Below the pieces are notes generated by a model. It did not search any database and was not told the origin of the DNA. It saw only the letters and a program-made list of their open reading frames with translations. Shown piece by piece: positions 44,251-55,145 of a stretch of 64,000 bases of DNA. The DNA comes from Isoetes taiwanensis (lineage: Eukaryota; Streptophyta; Lycopodiopsida; Isoetales; Isoetaceae), in NCBI GenBank assembly GCA_021234155.1, contig JAJEKV010000248.1:310001-374000 (forward strand), in the 5' to 3' direction. Each line of letters opens with the position of its first letter. Within the stretch, counting starts at the first letter, position 1. The position numbers and the translations under genes are program-made.

Positions 44251-45433
44251 GGTGACGGTGCAAATGCACTAATGACCTGTGGTGCAATTGCAGATTCCTT
44301 TTTTGAAAACACCTAAATTCGCCACTTTTAGCTTGTTTTTAAAAACACGTGCACCAAAAAAAAATTTGCCGTTCGAAATGGACAATTTTTAAAGAGGGGG
44401 ACATTTTTTGGTTTTTGTCAGACTGGATAAGACTACTTCTTTGGAGCGCTTAAATACAAAAGAAAAGGAAAATGTCTATGCGCGCATAGACATCAAGAGG
44501 AATAGCTACGCAAAATGAACTGATCATTTGTGTTGCCCGCCAAAGGTGATTTTGCACGACCATTTGCTCCCTTAACACCAAGTTCCTTTGACAGACTTTG
44601 AAGAGAAACAATTGTAGACTTGTTGCAAGCTGCATACTTTAATGGTGTAATAACTTAAATTATATAGTGCCAAAACATTGCAAGCACTAGCTATATAACA
44701 TCTTAAACATGTAGTCGTAACATTACAGAACCCAATTGAATGATGCTTAACTAGTTGAACAATGGTCCCTCGACGAATTATACTTTATGAAATGTTTGTG
44801 GAATGTGTGAGCAAATAAGAAACAATAGCCACAAACATATTAGCCACAACACAACCAGAGACATGGGAAAAAAGTTGCTAGCTATGGTTGAGAAGGAAAT
44901 ATTGGTGAGCTATGCACGTAGAGCCAACTAGAAGAAAAAAAGGTTGTCATGCTATTGCATATAATGATAAAAAAATTGCCAAGCTAAGCGTGCATAACCT
45001 ACAAGCTGGAAAAGAACATAGCCAAGCTATGTGCTCATAACCAATAGGACTTTTTCAAACCATAAATGCAAAAAATAGATAAATTTAAATGTAATGCGAA
45101 AACCCCTAGGCAAGTTGGGATCAAAATTAAAAGGATATGGTATGCAATGACTAGGTTCAGAGTAAAATACGTAGGTAGGAAAATATTGGGTAAGACGTGG
45201 CCAGTACAAAATGAGTAGGTTAAAAAAAAAAAGGGTAGGTAGAATTTTATCTGCGCGCATAGGCAAAAGTCGTTTGCTATGTGCGCATAGCAAAAGACTT
45301 TTTTACTTCCTCAGATTTTTCTTCCTATCTTCAAAGACTTTTTTCTTCCTCGGATTTTTCTTCCTATCTTCAAGTTTCGCGTCAATTTTCGGCAGCTTTC
45401 CGCATTCTTGGCAGTTACGAAGAAGGAGGAGGA
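44251..45433 (+). mobile_element. Element E1 (GGTGAC family), left part
   Basis: It begins GGTGACGGTGCAAATGCAC, matching over about 45 bp both ends of element E2, and is preceded by ACAA. It contains the family palindromes (CTATGCGCGCATAG type) at 44472, 45250 and 45278, and the word AGGTTAAAAAA..GGGTAGGTAG shared with E2. The chromovirus inserted at 45434-45438. The rest of E1 should lie after 58480, but the expected right terminus was not found and may be deleted. Confidence 0.55.
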
Positions 45434-45438
45434 GGTAT

Positions 45439-47078
45439 GTGACGCTCCCTGCTAAACATACGGCGCCCGGCCGTACACTCGGCAGGAAATCCCCCATCCG
45501 GCTCAACAACCGCATGGGCCCTTCGTCTACCCCGCACTCTGAGGTGACTCTTAGTGCGGGAAGGGAACACGAAGGTGTCTTGCGCGCCCTTCCCTTATGG
45601 GCTCCTATAACAGCGGAAGCGATAACACGTCAGAACTAGCATCAACATATACAAATACTACCTCGAAGGGTAGTGCATCACACATAAACCAATGCATAGA
45701 TGATAATCACAAACCATAAAACAGGAGAGCTCCTCCCGGAAACCGGACTTCGTGGGGAGGGTGGTGACCGGCTAGGCCTCAAGATAGAGCGGTAGAAGTC
45801 ATGGCGATGGCGAGGGTTGGCATAGAACAATGGCTAGGGTTGACCACTCCATCCGCCCCTCACGTGCATACTTTGCGGGTGGGCTAGATCAGGCTCGACG
45901 GGACTCTAGCCTTCAGGATCACGCAATCCCATGGCATCACCCATCGGGACTACTCCGGTTGCATCTCCCCGGTCCGATAGAGGCGTGAAGGGTTGCATCT
46001 CCCCTTCCCAGGGTCTAGAGGTGCGGGTGGGCGGCTAGAGAATCGTGGACGACACACGATTGCCGTGCCGGTGAACCCCCAAAACGAGCCAAGCCAACAC
46101 TTGCGGCTCGAGGGAGGGGGCAACACCATTGCCCCCGGGAGGTGTCGGACCCATGCTCGGCCCACACGAAGTGACCGACCATAAGCCTAGCCCACTATGG
46201 GATCCCCCGAAGCCCCCACTCGGCAGGGATCCTCCCTCCACTTTCCCTCTAGCCCCGTTATCTGGTGCTGAGTCATATCATAGCCTCAATAGCCTGGTGG
46301 GCTCCTATGCACAGGCCGCAACTAATAGGAACTAAGGGGTCTACTCTAGGAGCATACTACATATGGCTCTAGGTCTCTAACCCCCTTCCCAATACAAGAG
46401 GAGCAACATGATCAACCATCATCACATAATCATCACATCATGAGAATAACCATAAGAAGAACATCTTAACCTAATCATACAACTAACTAATAGTTAGGGT
46501 TCCTTGATTAGGGTTCAAGATGTTGAATATGGGTTCTAGGATGGCTCTACTCTAGACACAAAATACTAGCACACCTGGAATGCTAATCCCAGATGAGCTA
46601 TCACAACTACTATCCTACATACCTGCTCCTGATGCTCTCCCTCCAGATCCGGGCGCCTCCATAATCTTCGACTCACAAGCTGCTGTTCCTCCTCCAAGAA
46701 CGGGTCTACCCTGCTGGGGCTGCTGCACCAGCCTATACCCTGGTCGAGCGATGTTCAAACGGGGTTTCGAACAAGTAGGTGAGTCTCTGGGTGCTAGGGC
46801 TGGAAAGAGGTCTAGGGTTAGGGTTTATGCCTATATAAGTTAGGTCCACCTAGGATGCCACGTGGCACCAATCGGGTGAGTCCTGTGTGGCGGTGCCCCA
46901 ATAGGTTAAGGCCACGTGGATAATGGCTTAACCTATGGTTGGCTAAGTTATGAGAATAACTTAGCCATGCTCCCTAGTGCCACAATCTATGGTATACAAG
47001 GCTATAAGGATAGACTTGTATGGTGACGGATCGAGGGAATATCGTATTTATGGCGTATATTCCCTTGGACCGATCACA
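45439..47078 (-). repeat. 3' LTR
   Basis: It is bounded by TGTGACG and CGATCACA. It contains a TATA-like TATATAGG on the minus strand near 46838. Long stretches are identical to the 5' LTR, for example about 46330-46565, while GC-rich words differ. Confidence 0.95.
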
Positions 47079-47087
47079 TTCTCCCCT
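47079..47087 (-). promoter_or_regulatory. Polypurine tract
   Basis: On the minus strand AGGGGAGAA lies directly against the 3' LTR, where plus-strand DNA synthesis is primed. Confidence 0.85.
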
Positions 47088-47935
47088 TAGGGACAATCGT
47101 CCTCAAACATTGCGCTAAAGATGACGAACCTACCTTATGCCTGCAACATATCAACAACATGTCATAATCTTTAGTTTAGTTTAGCAATCAAGTTTTATTA
47201 GTTCAAGTCAAAATTTTAGGCCATATTTGTACTTATACAAAATTATATAGCCTTAACATCGTTATTTCTTATAATAATTCAAAATACTATTATAAGAGTT
47301 ATTAGGGTTCATAATCTAATTATGGCTCCCCGTATCTTCTCGTAACGCGCTCCTCGTTGAAGTCCTCCTTCTACTTGCCTGCAAAAGGAGCACATTACGT
47401 TAGTTTAGTTAATAATTTGTGGTTTTAGGGGACCACCCCCCTTACCTCCTTGAGCCGAACTACTTGGCTCAAGGTTGTCCTACTACCTTGCCCAAGATCA
47501 TGGCCCTTTCGGTTTGAGCTTAGGGATCATTTAAGATGCTCCCATCATTGCCCATGATCGAGTGCTACCTTGTACACGATCCCCGGATCGAGTACACCCG
47601 AAGACATCATGCCCCAGGGTTTGAGCTAGGGAACGTCTCACGATCCCATCATCGGCAAGATGATCACTTAAGCCTCACCATGACCCTCCTACGGCCCGGT
47701 GTGCGTACCCCGCATCGCGGGCATAGAGATCATCCGTCGATGTCCCATCATCGCCCACCATGCCTCATTCCTCACTCACATGACCCTAATGGTCATGCGC
47801 ACCTCTTGTGCGCGTGTGGCCCAGAGAATGCCCTAAAGGCGTATCCCATCATCGCACACACGATCCAAGGTTACCGCACATGCACCCTCCTAACTAGAAT
47901 GCATGCGCCCGGGCTCAAAGCTAACTAACAACATA
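47088..47935 (-). other. 3' untranslated part of the chromovirus
   Basis: This is non-coding sequence between the chromodomain stop and the polypurine tract. The plus-strand frame rich in HDP-type words is not called. Confidence 0.4.
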
Positions 47936-48127
47936 CTAGCTAACCACCGGCAGAGTCGGGTCGACCAAGTCGGAGCGACTTCGCCCATCAAACTCCTTCA
48001 TAAACTCGGGTATTGCTTCTCCAAATCTTGCTTCAATACCCATGTCGCATCTTCCACGGGTAAAGTGCTTCCACTTAACCAAATATTGGAGGGCGAGACC
48101 TCCTAGTCTTCTTGAATGACTTATCAA
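47936..48127 (-). pseudogene. Chromodomain at the integrase C-terminus (frameshifted)
   Basis: The frame reads ALQYLVKWKHFTRGRCDMG then IEARFGEAIPEFMKEFDG. The YLVKWK core is diagnostic of chromodomains, which in chromoviruses target integration through methylated H3K9. It overlaps the end of the integrase frame by a one-step frameshift near 48080-48110. The preceding RSRPP linker is in the integrase frame, so the two were once continuous. Confidence 0.8.
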
Positions 48128-49064
48128 GAAGTAACTCAGGCACTATTTCTACTTGCTCCTCCGTCATTTCCAACAAGGTTGGAGTATCCAAAACCTCCTC
48201 AGGGTTAGGATTGTGCCTCTTTAATAAACTTACGTGGAAGACCTTGTGGACCTTAAGATGGGCTGGAAGATCCAACTTGTAGGCTTGAGAGCCCACTCTC
48301 TCCAAAATCTTGAATGGTCCAGCCCACCTAGGGGCAAGCTTCTTGCAGCTCCCAATCCGTAGCTTGGCTTGCTTCACCTTGATCTTCAACCAAACGGTAT
48401 CGCCCACCCTAAACTCCCTTACGGTCCTGCGCTTGTCGGCTACACTCTTCTGCCGACTTCTTGCTGCCAATAAATAACCCCTTACTTCCTCTACTAGCTG
48501 CTGCATGTCCCCTAACATCTGCTGGGATACTTCTACCTTGGACACAGGATTGTGCCAGGTATCCGGGGTTAAGCACTGGTACCCGTAATTTACCATGAAA
48601 GGAGACATTTGAGATGACTCCTGCTTGGCACTGTTGTAGGCGAATTCCACCAAGTGAATGTACTCATCCCACTTGGACTGCTTGTTCCACACATAGCTTC
48701 GAAGCATGTCTTCAATGATCCGATTGGTCCTTTCCGTCTGGCCATCTGTTTGGGGATGATACGCCGTACTCATGGAGAGCTTCGTCTGGATGGTGCTAAA
48801 GAGATCCTGCCAAAAGGCACTCATGAACTTAGAATCTCTATCAGATATTATCTCCCGAGGCATGCCATGGAGTCTAAAAATCTCCCTTACAAATAACTTG
48901 GCAGTGTCTAATGCGGTGTCTGTCGTCTTGCAAGGCACGAAATGTGCCATCTTAGATAACTTATCTACGACAACCATCAATGCATCCTTGCCTCGAAGAG
49001 TTCTAGGGAGTCCTGTGATGAAATCCATGCTTATGACCTCCCACTTTGCATTTGGCACCCCCAA
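48075..49064 (-). CDS. Integrase core of the chromovirus
   Basis: An open frame of 329 residues. The catalytic triad is present: D in VISMDFITGLP, D in IISDRDSKFMSAFWQD and E in YHPQTDGQTERTNRIIEDML. The C-terminal part has the GPY/F-like GPFKILERVGSQAYKLDLP and HKVFHVSLLKRH. The upstream H2C2 finger (HGTHN..HLGF) lies in other frames at 49065-49250. It would catalyse insertion of the element cDNA. The frame is one of the best preserved in the element. Confidence 0.9.
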   Translation of the reverse strand: MGVPNAKWEVISMDFITGLPRTLRGKDALMVVVDKLSKMAHFVPCKTTDTALDTAKLFVREIFRLHGMPREIISDRDSKFMSAFWQDLFSTIQTKLSMSTAYHPQTDGQTERTNRIIEDMLRSYVWNKQSKWDEYIHLVEFAYNSAKQESSQMSPFMVNYGYQCLTPDTWHNPVSKVEVSQQMLGDMQQLVEEVRGYLLAARSRQKSVADKRRTVREFRVGDTVWLKIKVKQAKLRIGSCKKLAPRWAGPFKILERVGSQAYKLDLPAHLKVHKVFHVSLLKRHNPNPEEVLDTPTLLEMTEEQVEIVPELLLDKSFKKTRRSRPPIFG

Positions 49065-49192
49065 TGGCTCTAAAGCACCCGGAATCCGTTATTTGCTCGC
49101 CTTGGTCTGGCGACATAGCGGCAATCGAATATATGCAGCTATCGCCTCTTCATTCTGGCCGAAGTAACTACTTCGAATCTTGAAATAGGTCT

Positions 49193-49861
49193 TCATGAAG
49201 CCAAAGATGCCCCCGCTATTGGGCTGTTATGTGTGCCATGAAGAATTAACTTCCTTACCCCTGAAGATTCGGGCACACACAACTTATGCTTGTGGTACAA
49301 CAGGTTGCCTTCCTTTTTAAAATGCTTGAAGGCTTCCCGCTCCTTGTCTGTTCTGGCTTCCTTGGAGAGGCTTTCCCACACCTCCTTGAAGTCCACATCG
49401 GTTGGCAAGGACTCCTCAATCTTCTTGCCAAACTCACTCGAAAGAGTGGAAATCGCATTACAATGCGTCCTTGTCTGAAATGGCCTCCTAGAGAGGGCAT
49501 CTGCTACAACATTAAGCTTACCAGGCTTATATATAATATCAAAATCGTACTCCTCAAGGAATTCCATCCACCTCCTTTGCCTTAAGTTGAGGAGTGGCTG
49601 GGTGAAAAGATACTGAAGGCTCTGGTGATCAGTATCTAACTGAAACTTCCTTCCCAGCAAATAATGCCTCCATATCCTCAATGCTCTGACAATGGCTAGC
49701 AGCTCCTGATCATGGGTTGGGTAGCGTTGCTCGGCGTCGTTCATCTTCTTCGAGTCGTAGGCGACTACCCTTCCTTCTTGCATCAAGACTGCCCCTGTTG
49801 CTATCTTGCTTGCATCTGTTGCTACCAACTTATCCTTATTCGGATCCGGGAGAACAAGCAC
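49193..49861 (-). CDS. RNase H domain and linker of the chromovirus
   Basis: The frame begins LVLPDPNKDKLVATDASKIA, where D of ATDAS starts the RNase H active site. It continues MNDAEQRYPTHDQELLAIVR, RHYLLGRKFQLDTDHQSLQY and a connection to the integrase finger ending HGTHNSPIAGASLAS. Upstream the tether AKKIKDWASHWLEKVQASFE links it to RT in a neighbouring frame. Confidence 0.9.
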   Translation of the reverse strand: MLVLPDPNKDKLVATDASKIATGAVLMQEGRVVAYDSKKMNDAEQRYPTHDQELLAIVRALRIWRHYLLGRKFQLDTDHQSLQYLFTQPLLNLRQRRWMEFLEEYDFDIIYKPGKLNVVADALSRRPFQTRTHCNAISTLSSEFGKKIEESLPTDVDFKEVWESLSKEARTDKEREAFKHFKKEGNLLYHKHKLCVPESSGVRKLILHGTHNSPIAGASLAS

Positions 49862-50862
49862 TTTGGTTTGTTGTTAAAGGCCTCTTTAAGCTTCTCAAAA
49901 GAAGCTTGGACTTTCTCTAACCAATGGCTAGCCCAATCCTTAATCTTCTTGGCCTTAGTGAGGTCCGGCGGAGGGGCGCCCACTTAGCAAAGTCCTTCAC
50001 TTAACTTTTCGTAGTATCCCGCCAACCCGAAAGCTTCTTACTTCTGCCACATTCCTTTGAGCTGGCCAATCAACTATTGCCTCAATCTTAGATGGATCTG
50101 TGGAGATTCCCTGGGATGTTACTACATGTCCCAAGTACTCAACCCGACTGTTGCAAAGTGGCACTTAGAGAGCTTCCCCATACAACCCGATGGACGTCTC
50201 AACTTCTCCAACACTTTTGGGGAGATGCTGACAATGCTCTTCAAGGGACTGCTGTAGATTAGGATGTGTCGAAGAAGACAATAACAAACTCATCCAAGAG
50301 TCTCTCGAAGATATGGTTCATGAGACGCATAAGCGTTCTTGGGAGGCGTTCGACAATCCAAAGGGCATTATGTAAACTCAAAATGACCATACGGCGTTCT
50401 GAAAGCGGTCTTATGGATGTCCTCTTCTTTTATTTCTTATCGATGGTATCCTGATCTCAAATCAATCTTAGAATACCTTTGCTCCTTGTAGCTGATCCAT
50501 TAGGTCATCGCCCTCGGCAATGCATACTTATTCTTTATAAATCGCTTATTGAGTGGCGATAGTCTATCACATTCTTAAGCTCCGTCTTTCTTCTTTTATT
50601 TAAGAGTATAGGTGCTCCAAAGGAGACACACTTGCCCTTATGAATCCAAGGTCTAGCAATTCTTGAAGCCGCTTCTTGAGCTCAATCAATGCAGGGGTGC
50701 TCATTCTATATGGTGCCTTCTTGGTAGGCTTCAGACCGGAGCCAATGTGATCTCACATTCTACACCCCTATAGGGTGGATTTGCGGATTTCATCGGAAAT
50801 ACATCCTTGAACTCTGAAATAAGCCTTGCTATCTGCACTGGGCAGCTGATTTCCCCTTTGGG
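49862..50862 (-). pseudogene. Reverse transcriptase of the chromovirus (frameshifted)
   Basis: RT pieces are readable only in alternating frames. LMRLMNHIFERLLDEFVIVF is followed by FFD and then, after a one-base loss, the remainder of the FFDDIL active site and SLEEHCQH (near 50215-50330). Several single-base deletions lie in CG- or A-containing words. As given, no RT could be made from this copy. Confidence 0.8.
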
Positions 50863-51474
50863 TTACCCTCCTCCCGCTTGCACTGGCCCAACCGGATTCA
50901 ACCTCAAGATGTAATCCACTTTATTCCTTTCTATGCTCTTCCTTAGCTGCTTCAAAGAAATACACTGCATGGGAGAATCTAGCTTCTTACCTTTGACTAT
51001 CAACTTGTTGCCGTCCGGTGCCGTCATGGTGACTTCGTTCCGGTCACAATCAATTACTGCTTTAGCTGGCTTCAAGAATTCCATTCCCACAATAAGATCA
51101 TACCTTCCAATATCCATGACTTCTGCTCCCATCGGCCACTTAGCCCCACTAAGGTCTATGTCAAAGGTGATCCTCCTCCCCTTAGTGTGCCGAATGGCGC
51201 CATTTGCCATAGCTACTGGCCTTGGCTTAGACTTCAATACCTTGTTCTTCATTAGAGCAGCCAATCTAGGAGATGCAAAATTATGAGAGCTACCTGTATC
51301 TATGAGGACTACATATGGCTTACTATCTATGATCCCATCAGGAATGCAATGACGACCGTGATTCTCTATATCATCCGACTCAATGTTTGCACATGTGTGA
51401 CACTCACCATCTATGAAGTCCGGGCCTCCTGGCTGGTCATCGTCTTCGTCTAAAACTACGTTGGGGAGTCCCAA
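50863..51474 (-). CDS. Aspartic protease region of the chromovirus
   Basis: The catalytic motif is VVLIDTGSSHNFASPRLA, and the flap-like region is followed by IGRYDLIVGMEFLKPAKAVI. This is a retropepsin that cuts the polyprotein. The N-terminal part (GLPNVVLDEDDD) adjoins the zinc-knuckle region in another frame. The frame ends just before RT at a stop that is probably an indel effect. Confidence 0.85.
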   Translation of the reverse strand: MGLPNVVLDEDDDQPGGPDFIDGECHTCANIESDDIENHGRHCIPDGIIDSKPYVVLIDTGSSHNFASPRLAALMKNKVLKSKPRPVAMANGAIRHTKGRRITFDIDLSGAKWPMGAEVMDIGRYDLIVGMEFLKPAKAVIDCDRNEVTMTAPDGNKLIVKGKKLDSPMQCISLKQLRKSIERNKVDYILRLNPVGPVQAGGG

Positions 51475-51868
51475 TCCAAGAGTTTACGCCAAGGCCGACC
51501 GCATGACGAATGGACAATCATGTGTCCGGTGCCCGGGCTGGAAGCACGAAAGCATAACTTCTTCTCAATGCATTCTGTCTCTTTTTCCTTCGGTAGGTTT
51601 GTCTAGGAGGCGCTTTAAGAGCGCTGCCCCCTCGATGCATTCTCCGTGGCTTACGGTCCCCAAAAGCTTTTGCTCGACCCTTACCTTGTCCTTGACTCCC
51701 CGATGGTGTAGCCGCTGATTGCTTACCCTGATATTGTCCCTGATACTGCCCTGAACTCTTACCCCTGAAGGTGAACTGCTTCTCTGCTGGAGTTGCTGGT
51801 GCCTCTTCCAAACTTATAGCTTTATCTTGGCTGGGCCAGCCCCGACCTTGGGTTGATTGCTCTAACAA
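51475..51868 (-). pseudogene. Gag C-terminus with zinc knuckle (frameshifted)
   Basis: A Gln/Gly-rich stretch (SGQYQGQYQGKQSAATPSGS) is followed, in a shifted frame, by SCFQPGHRTHDCPF. That is the Cys-x4-His-x4-Cys half of a CCHC knuckle that binds RNA in the particle. The first Cys pair is disturbed by the frame change. Confidence 0.65.
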
Positions 51869-52742
51869 GCCTCTTGATATTGCTGTTCAACCCCTCAATA
51901 TAGGTGTCCACTGCTTGCCTTTCTGATACTCCCGGGACATGAAGTCTAAGTCTCATGAATTCTTCGGTATACTTAGCCACTGATAAGCTACCCTGATTCA
52001 ACCTGTAAAACTGCTGGATCTGTCTACTAGTATGGGACCTTGGTACATAGTGCTTACGGAAAGCCTTGCTAAAAGTCTTAAATCTGCAATTGTTCCTCTT
52101 CAGCTTGTTAGACTTAGCATATCCCTTCCACCAGATCCTTGCCGGTCCAATAAGGTTAGCTGTAGCAACTTTCCCTATGTCCTTGTCTTTCATACCATAT
52201 GAGTTGCCAAATTCTTCCATTTCATCCAGCCATGCTTCAGCCTCCATGCCTGATCTATCTTTCCCTGAGAACTGGCCGAGCTTCCTTGTCTTCCACACAT
52301 TGCTCATAGCACTATCCACCTTTTTCCGGTAATCATCTGTCTTTCTTGCCCTTTTCCTTGCTTTAGGTGTGCCAGAGTCACTGTCGGAGCTAGAGTTGTC
52401 CTCACTGGAAGAACTATCCGATGAGCTGGAGCTAGATGATGATGGGCTCCTGGTTCTCCTCTTCCTTCTTCTATCCCTGACGTTCCCCTGGTTGCCCTCC
52501 CCTTCCTGCTGAGGGACTTCGTCACCACCCGGAAAACAAGGTGGAGGTGGGTGACCATCTTCCCTGATGCATTCATGAGAGGTGTCGCCCGGTTGATGAG
52601 GTGTTGCATCCGATTCCTCATCCGCACCAACCTTCGTTGAGCGCCTGGCGGTGACATATCTGCTCAACATCTTGTTGTTCTGGCCAAAACAGATTCCTTG
52701 GTACCCAATTGCGTGGTGGTGGTTGATCTTGAGATCACGCAC
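51822..52742 (-). CDS. Gag of the chromovirus
   Basis: An open frame of 306 residues from ATG at 52742. An N-terminal basic and serine-rich tract (RRKRRTRSPSSSSSSSS) precedes the retrotransposon gag core. The core has ARIWWKGYAKSNKLKRNNCR, SKAFRKHYVPRSHTSRQIQQ and LSVAKYTEEFMRLRLHVPGV. The end overlaps the shifted zinc-knuckle frame. The product would form the cytoplasmic particle. Confidence 0.85.
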   Translation of the reverse strand: MRDLKINHHHAIGYQGICFGQNNKMLSRYVTARRSTKVGADEESDATPHQPGDTSHECIREDGHPPPPCFPGGDEVPQQEGEGNQGNVRDRRRKRRTRSPSSSSSSSSDSSSSEDNSSSDSDSGTPKARKRARKTDDYRKKVDSAMSNVWKTRKLGQFSGKDRSGMEAEAWLDEMEEFGNSYGMKDKDIGKVATANLIGPARIWWKGYAKSNKLKRNNCRFKTFSKAFRKHYVPRSHTSRQIQQFYRLNQGSLSVAKYTEEFMRLRLHVPGVSERQAVDTYIEGLNSNIKRLVRAINPRSGLAQPR

Positions 52743-53305
52743 TTGAGTTCCTTCTGCAAGGATTGATCATTAATACATGTTATTAGGTTAGGCAATGATC
52801 ATTTTTGCTTACAATTAAATTGTTGTTAGGTACAAAAGAAATCATATGAAAATTTCTTTTACAAGTCAAAATCATGGTAATACATTAATTAGTATATATG
52901 GGTACACTTAATGAACTACATGATAATACTTAAAAAGGAGTTACAATGTATTTTAATTAACTTAGCAAGCAATTCTTCCATCAATGATGTCGCGAAGAAG
53001 AAGTCCTTGATTTTCTTGAATCTGTGCCCTTGCCCATGTTCTGCGAGGATTCTAGCCGCCGATCCTCCCTCCAATGCTCTTGCTACCGTCTTTGGGAGTT
53101 ACGGGTGCGATTACGCCACTCACCGACAAGTCGCATCTCGAGGTGGCCCTTCAGAAAGTCGAGGGCATGAAGGGCTCTTGATCTTTTGAAGAGTATCACA
53201 TGGTCCATTCCAAAATCTATCGGCATGATGTCCAAACCACGAGAGTGCTATGAGGAGGAGCCACGGATTCTTCACCCCTTGGGCTGAATTCCTTGTGGAA
53301 GACTA
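52743..53305 (-). other. Leader sequence between upstream ORFs and gag
   Basis: AT-rich around 52800-52980, then GC-rich. No product recognised. Confidence 0.35.
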
Positions 53306-54080
53306 TCATCGGCCTTGACTAAGGGCCCGGAAGGTAGTACGAGTGATTTGCCCTGTCTTTGCCCGTGCCTCCCCGTACTCTTCCTTTGTGCCGCCGAACA
53401 CATCTAATGCAACCGGATCTTCGTGATCCCTCCACATAGTTGTTGCGTTCTCCAAGTTGATCTTTGCTAGAAGCTTCAGCGTACTCATGGGGCGCCGGTT
53501 GAGATTTGGCGCTTGGGCCCCTTCCGGCTTGTACAACTTTGCTTTGGATTTCTGAAATTCTTCTTCCGGAATGATGGGTTCCCGCGGCCGGCGATACATC
53601 GCCTTATCTGTTGGTATGCACGGATGTCCGGCATAGTTTCCCCGCATAGGAATGTGGCTCCGCTACTTCCCTTGGTATCTCTGGTGGGAGTAGTCGATGA
53701 AGTCGCTACCCCTGTTCTGTGCAATTAGGCCTAGGAGCTCGTCTATCCGAGGTTCTCCTCTTGGCAATAGGGGGAGGTTGAGGATGTGGTGGCGAATATG
53801 TACTCCTCGCCATCGGCGATTTTGGGGTGAGGCCGTGTGATGCCCATTGGTGGCTCAAAGTCCCCGCCTTAAGCGCTTCATTTGCCGAGCTATCGCCTCT
53901 CCATCCTTCTTGCCTCCCTCATCTCCCGGCTTGGGTTCTCTTCCTCTTCCTCTTCCGTAATCCCTACTTTCGATTTGCAAGCGTAGGTGCTTCCCGATGT
54001 GGAGCCGTAGTGTTAGGTATGCTAAGGTGCGGATCTCACGGATGCTTATCTGTCTTTGCTTTCGGTGTCGAGAGGTGCCA
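53306..54080 (-). pseudogene. Uncharacterised ORFs upstream of gag
   Basis: The frame 53647-53306 reads MRGNYAGHPCIPTDKAMYRR and EPIIPEEEFQKSKAKLYKPE, ending in TTFRALSQGR. Further upstream (about 54060-53860, another frame) SIREIRTLAYLTLRLHIGKH and GRGREPKPGDEGGKKDGEA read like protein. The pieces could belong to one broken gene. No domain is recognised. They lie between the H3-like gene and gag on the coding strand, so they may be a second extra gene of the element. Confidence 0.4.
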
Positions 54081-55145
54081 AATCAAGGGTTGGATTGGCC
54101 GGCTCCCCCGGTTGGTTAAGCGCCTATCTTTGCATGAACAATGCTAAAGGGCTTTGGCTTGAGAGGTACCTATGCCTATGATGCTTACGGGTCATGTAGT
54201 GCGGCATGTTTTACGGTTCTATCCCATAGCTTGTTCTTACCCCTGGATCCCCACCTATGGCTTGAGCAAGAGAATCTAGAGAAACCCATTTCCCTCCCCT
54301 AGGTGGCAAGCTAACTTCCCAGGGTAAGACCTGCTGATCATATTGACAAATGATGTCAGTGTAGTATGGAGTTCTAGTCAGAGTGGCATGGAGATCAAAG
54401 AGATAATCAAAAACATGGAAGACTTGTTGAGAGGGGACAATCACGAATGTGATTGGTCTCATTATACCATCGACAAAGCTTGAGGCGCCATTGAAGCGGG
54501 GAATAGCTATGGAAAAGGGCTGATGGAAATGAGCAAAAGCCAAAGAAATCGCCAAAGGGGCTGAGAGCAACTCTAATGGGAAAAAATGACAAATGAGGGT
54601 CCCTTTTATAGACTAGGGGTGCCTCGGGTTAAGTGCACAAAGGTTCTTGATGGGGAAGACTCCAAATCTATGGCCCTGGGTGTCCAAATGAGCTACCATG
54701 AAGTGCAATTCTAAACAAAGCAAAGCAAGAAACGCTACATGGCAGTTTGTTGGGTCAAAATTGGTCAATTGGGCGAAAAATTAGCCGAAATCGGGTCAGA
54801 GGCTGAAACGCCTGCGCAAGGGTGAAGCGGGTGTGGTGTGACCCGATTTGGGTCTATTTTAAGCTCACTGTGGATTTTTGAAGAATTGGTGCTAGGATGA
54901 CTATTTGGGACGATTCTAATCTAACTAGGGTTTTTCTTACATGAATTAGACCTTAAATTGATAAAGTTTTTTGAAAAAACGGGTCGAGCGCCTTGAACGC
55001 CCTGCGTCTTGGGACGCCTTGGTCGAATTGCGCGGTGTGACCCGATTCGGGTCATTTCAATTAAAAAAATTTTTCTAATGCAGGAAGGATTTATCTACTA
55101 CTAATTGCAAAACAAAATTTTATATTTATGGGGAAAACTTAATAA
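54081..55145 (-). other. Non-coding or unrecognised internal region
   Basis: A frame at 54570-54211 has no recognised domain. The word GCGGTGTGACCCGATT-GGGTC occurs twice (54833 and 55032), the second with CGCCTTG copies before it. Confidence 0.35.

Noticed and set aside
45027-45293. Frames starting MLCAHS at 45.0-45.3 and 59.8-60.0 kb as a shared gene
   Set aside because: The common part is only the palindrome CTATGCGCGCATAG and its flank; the rest is unrelated.
46580-46843. Open frames inside the LTRs
   Set aside because: They are on the strand opposite to the element's genes, differ between the two LTRs because of indels, and show no domain.
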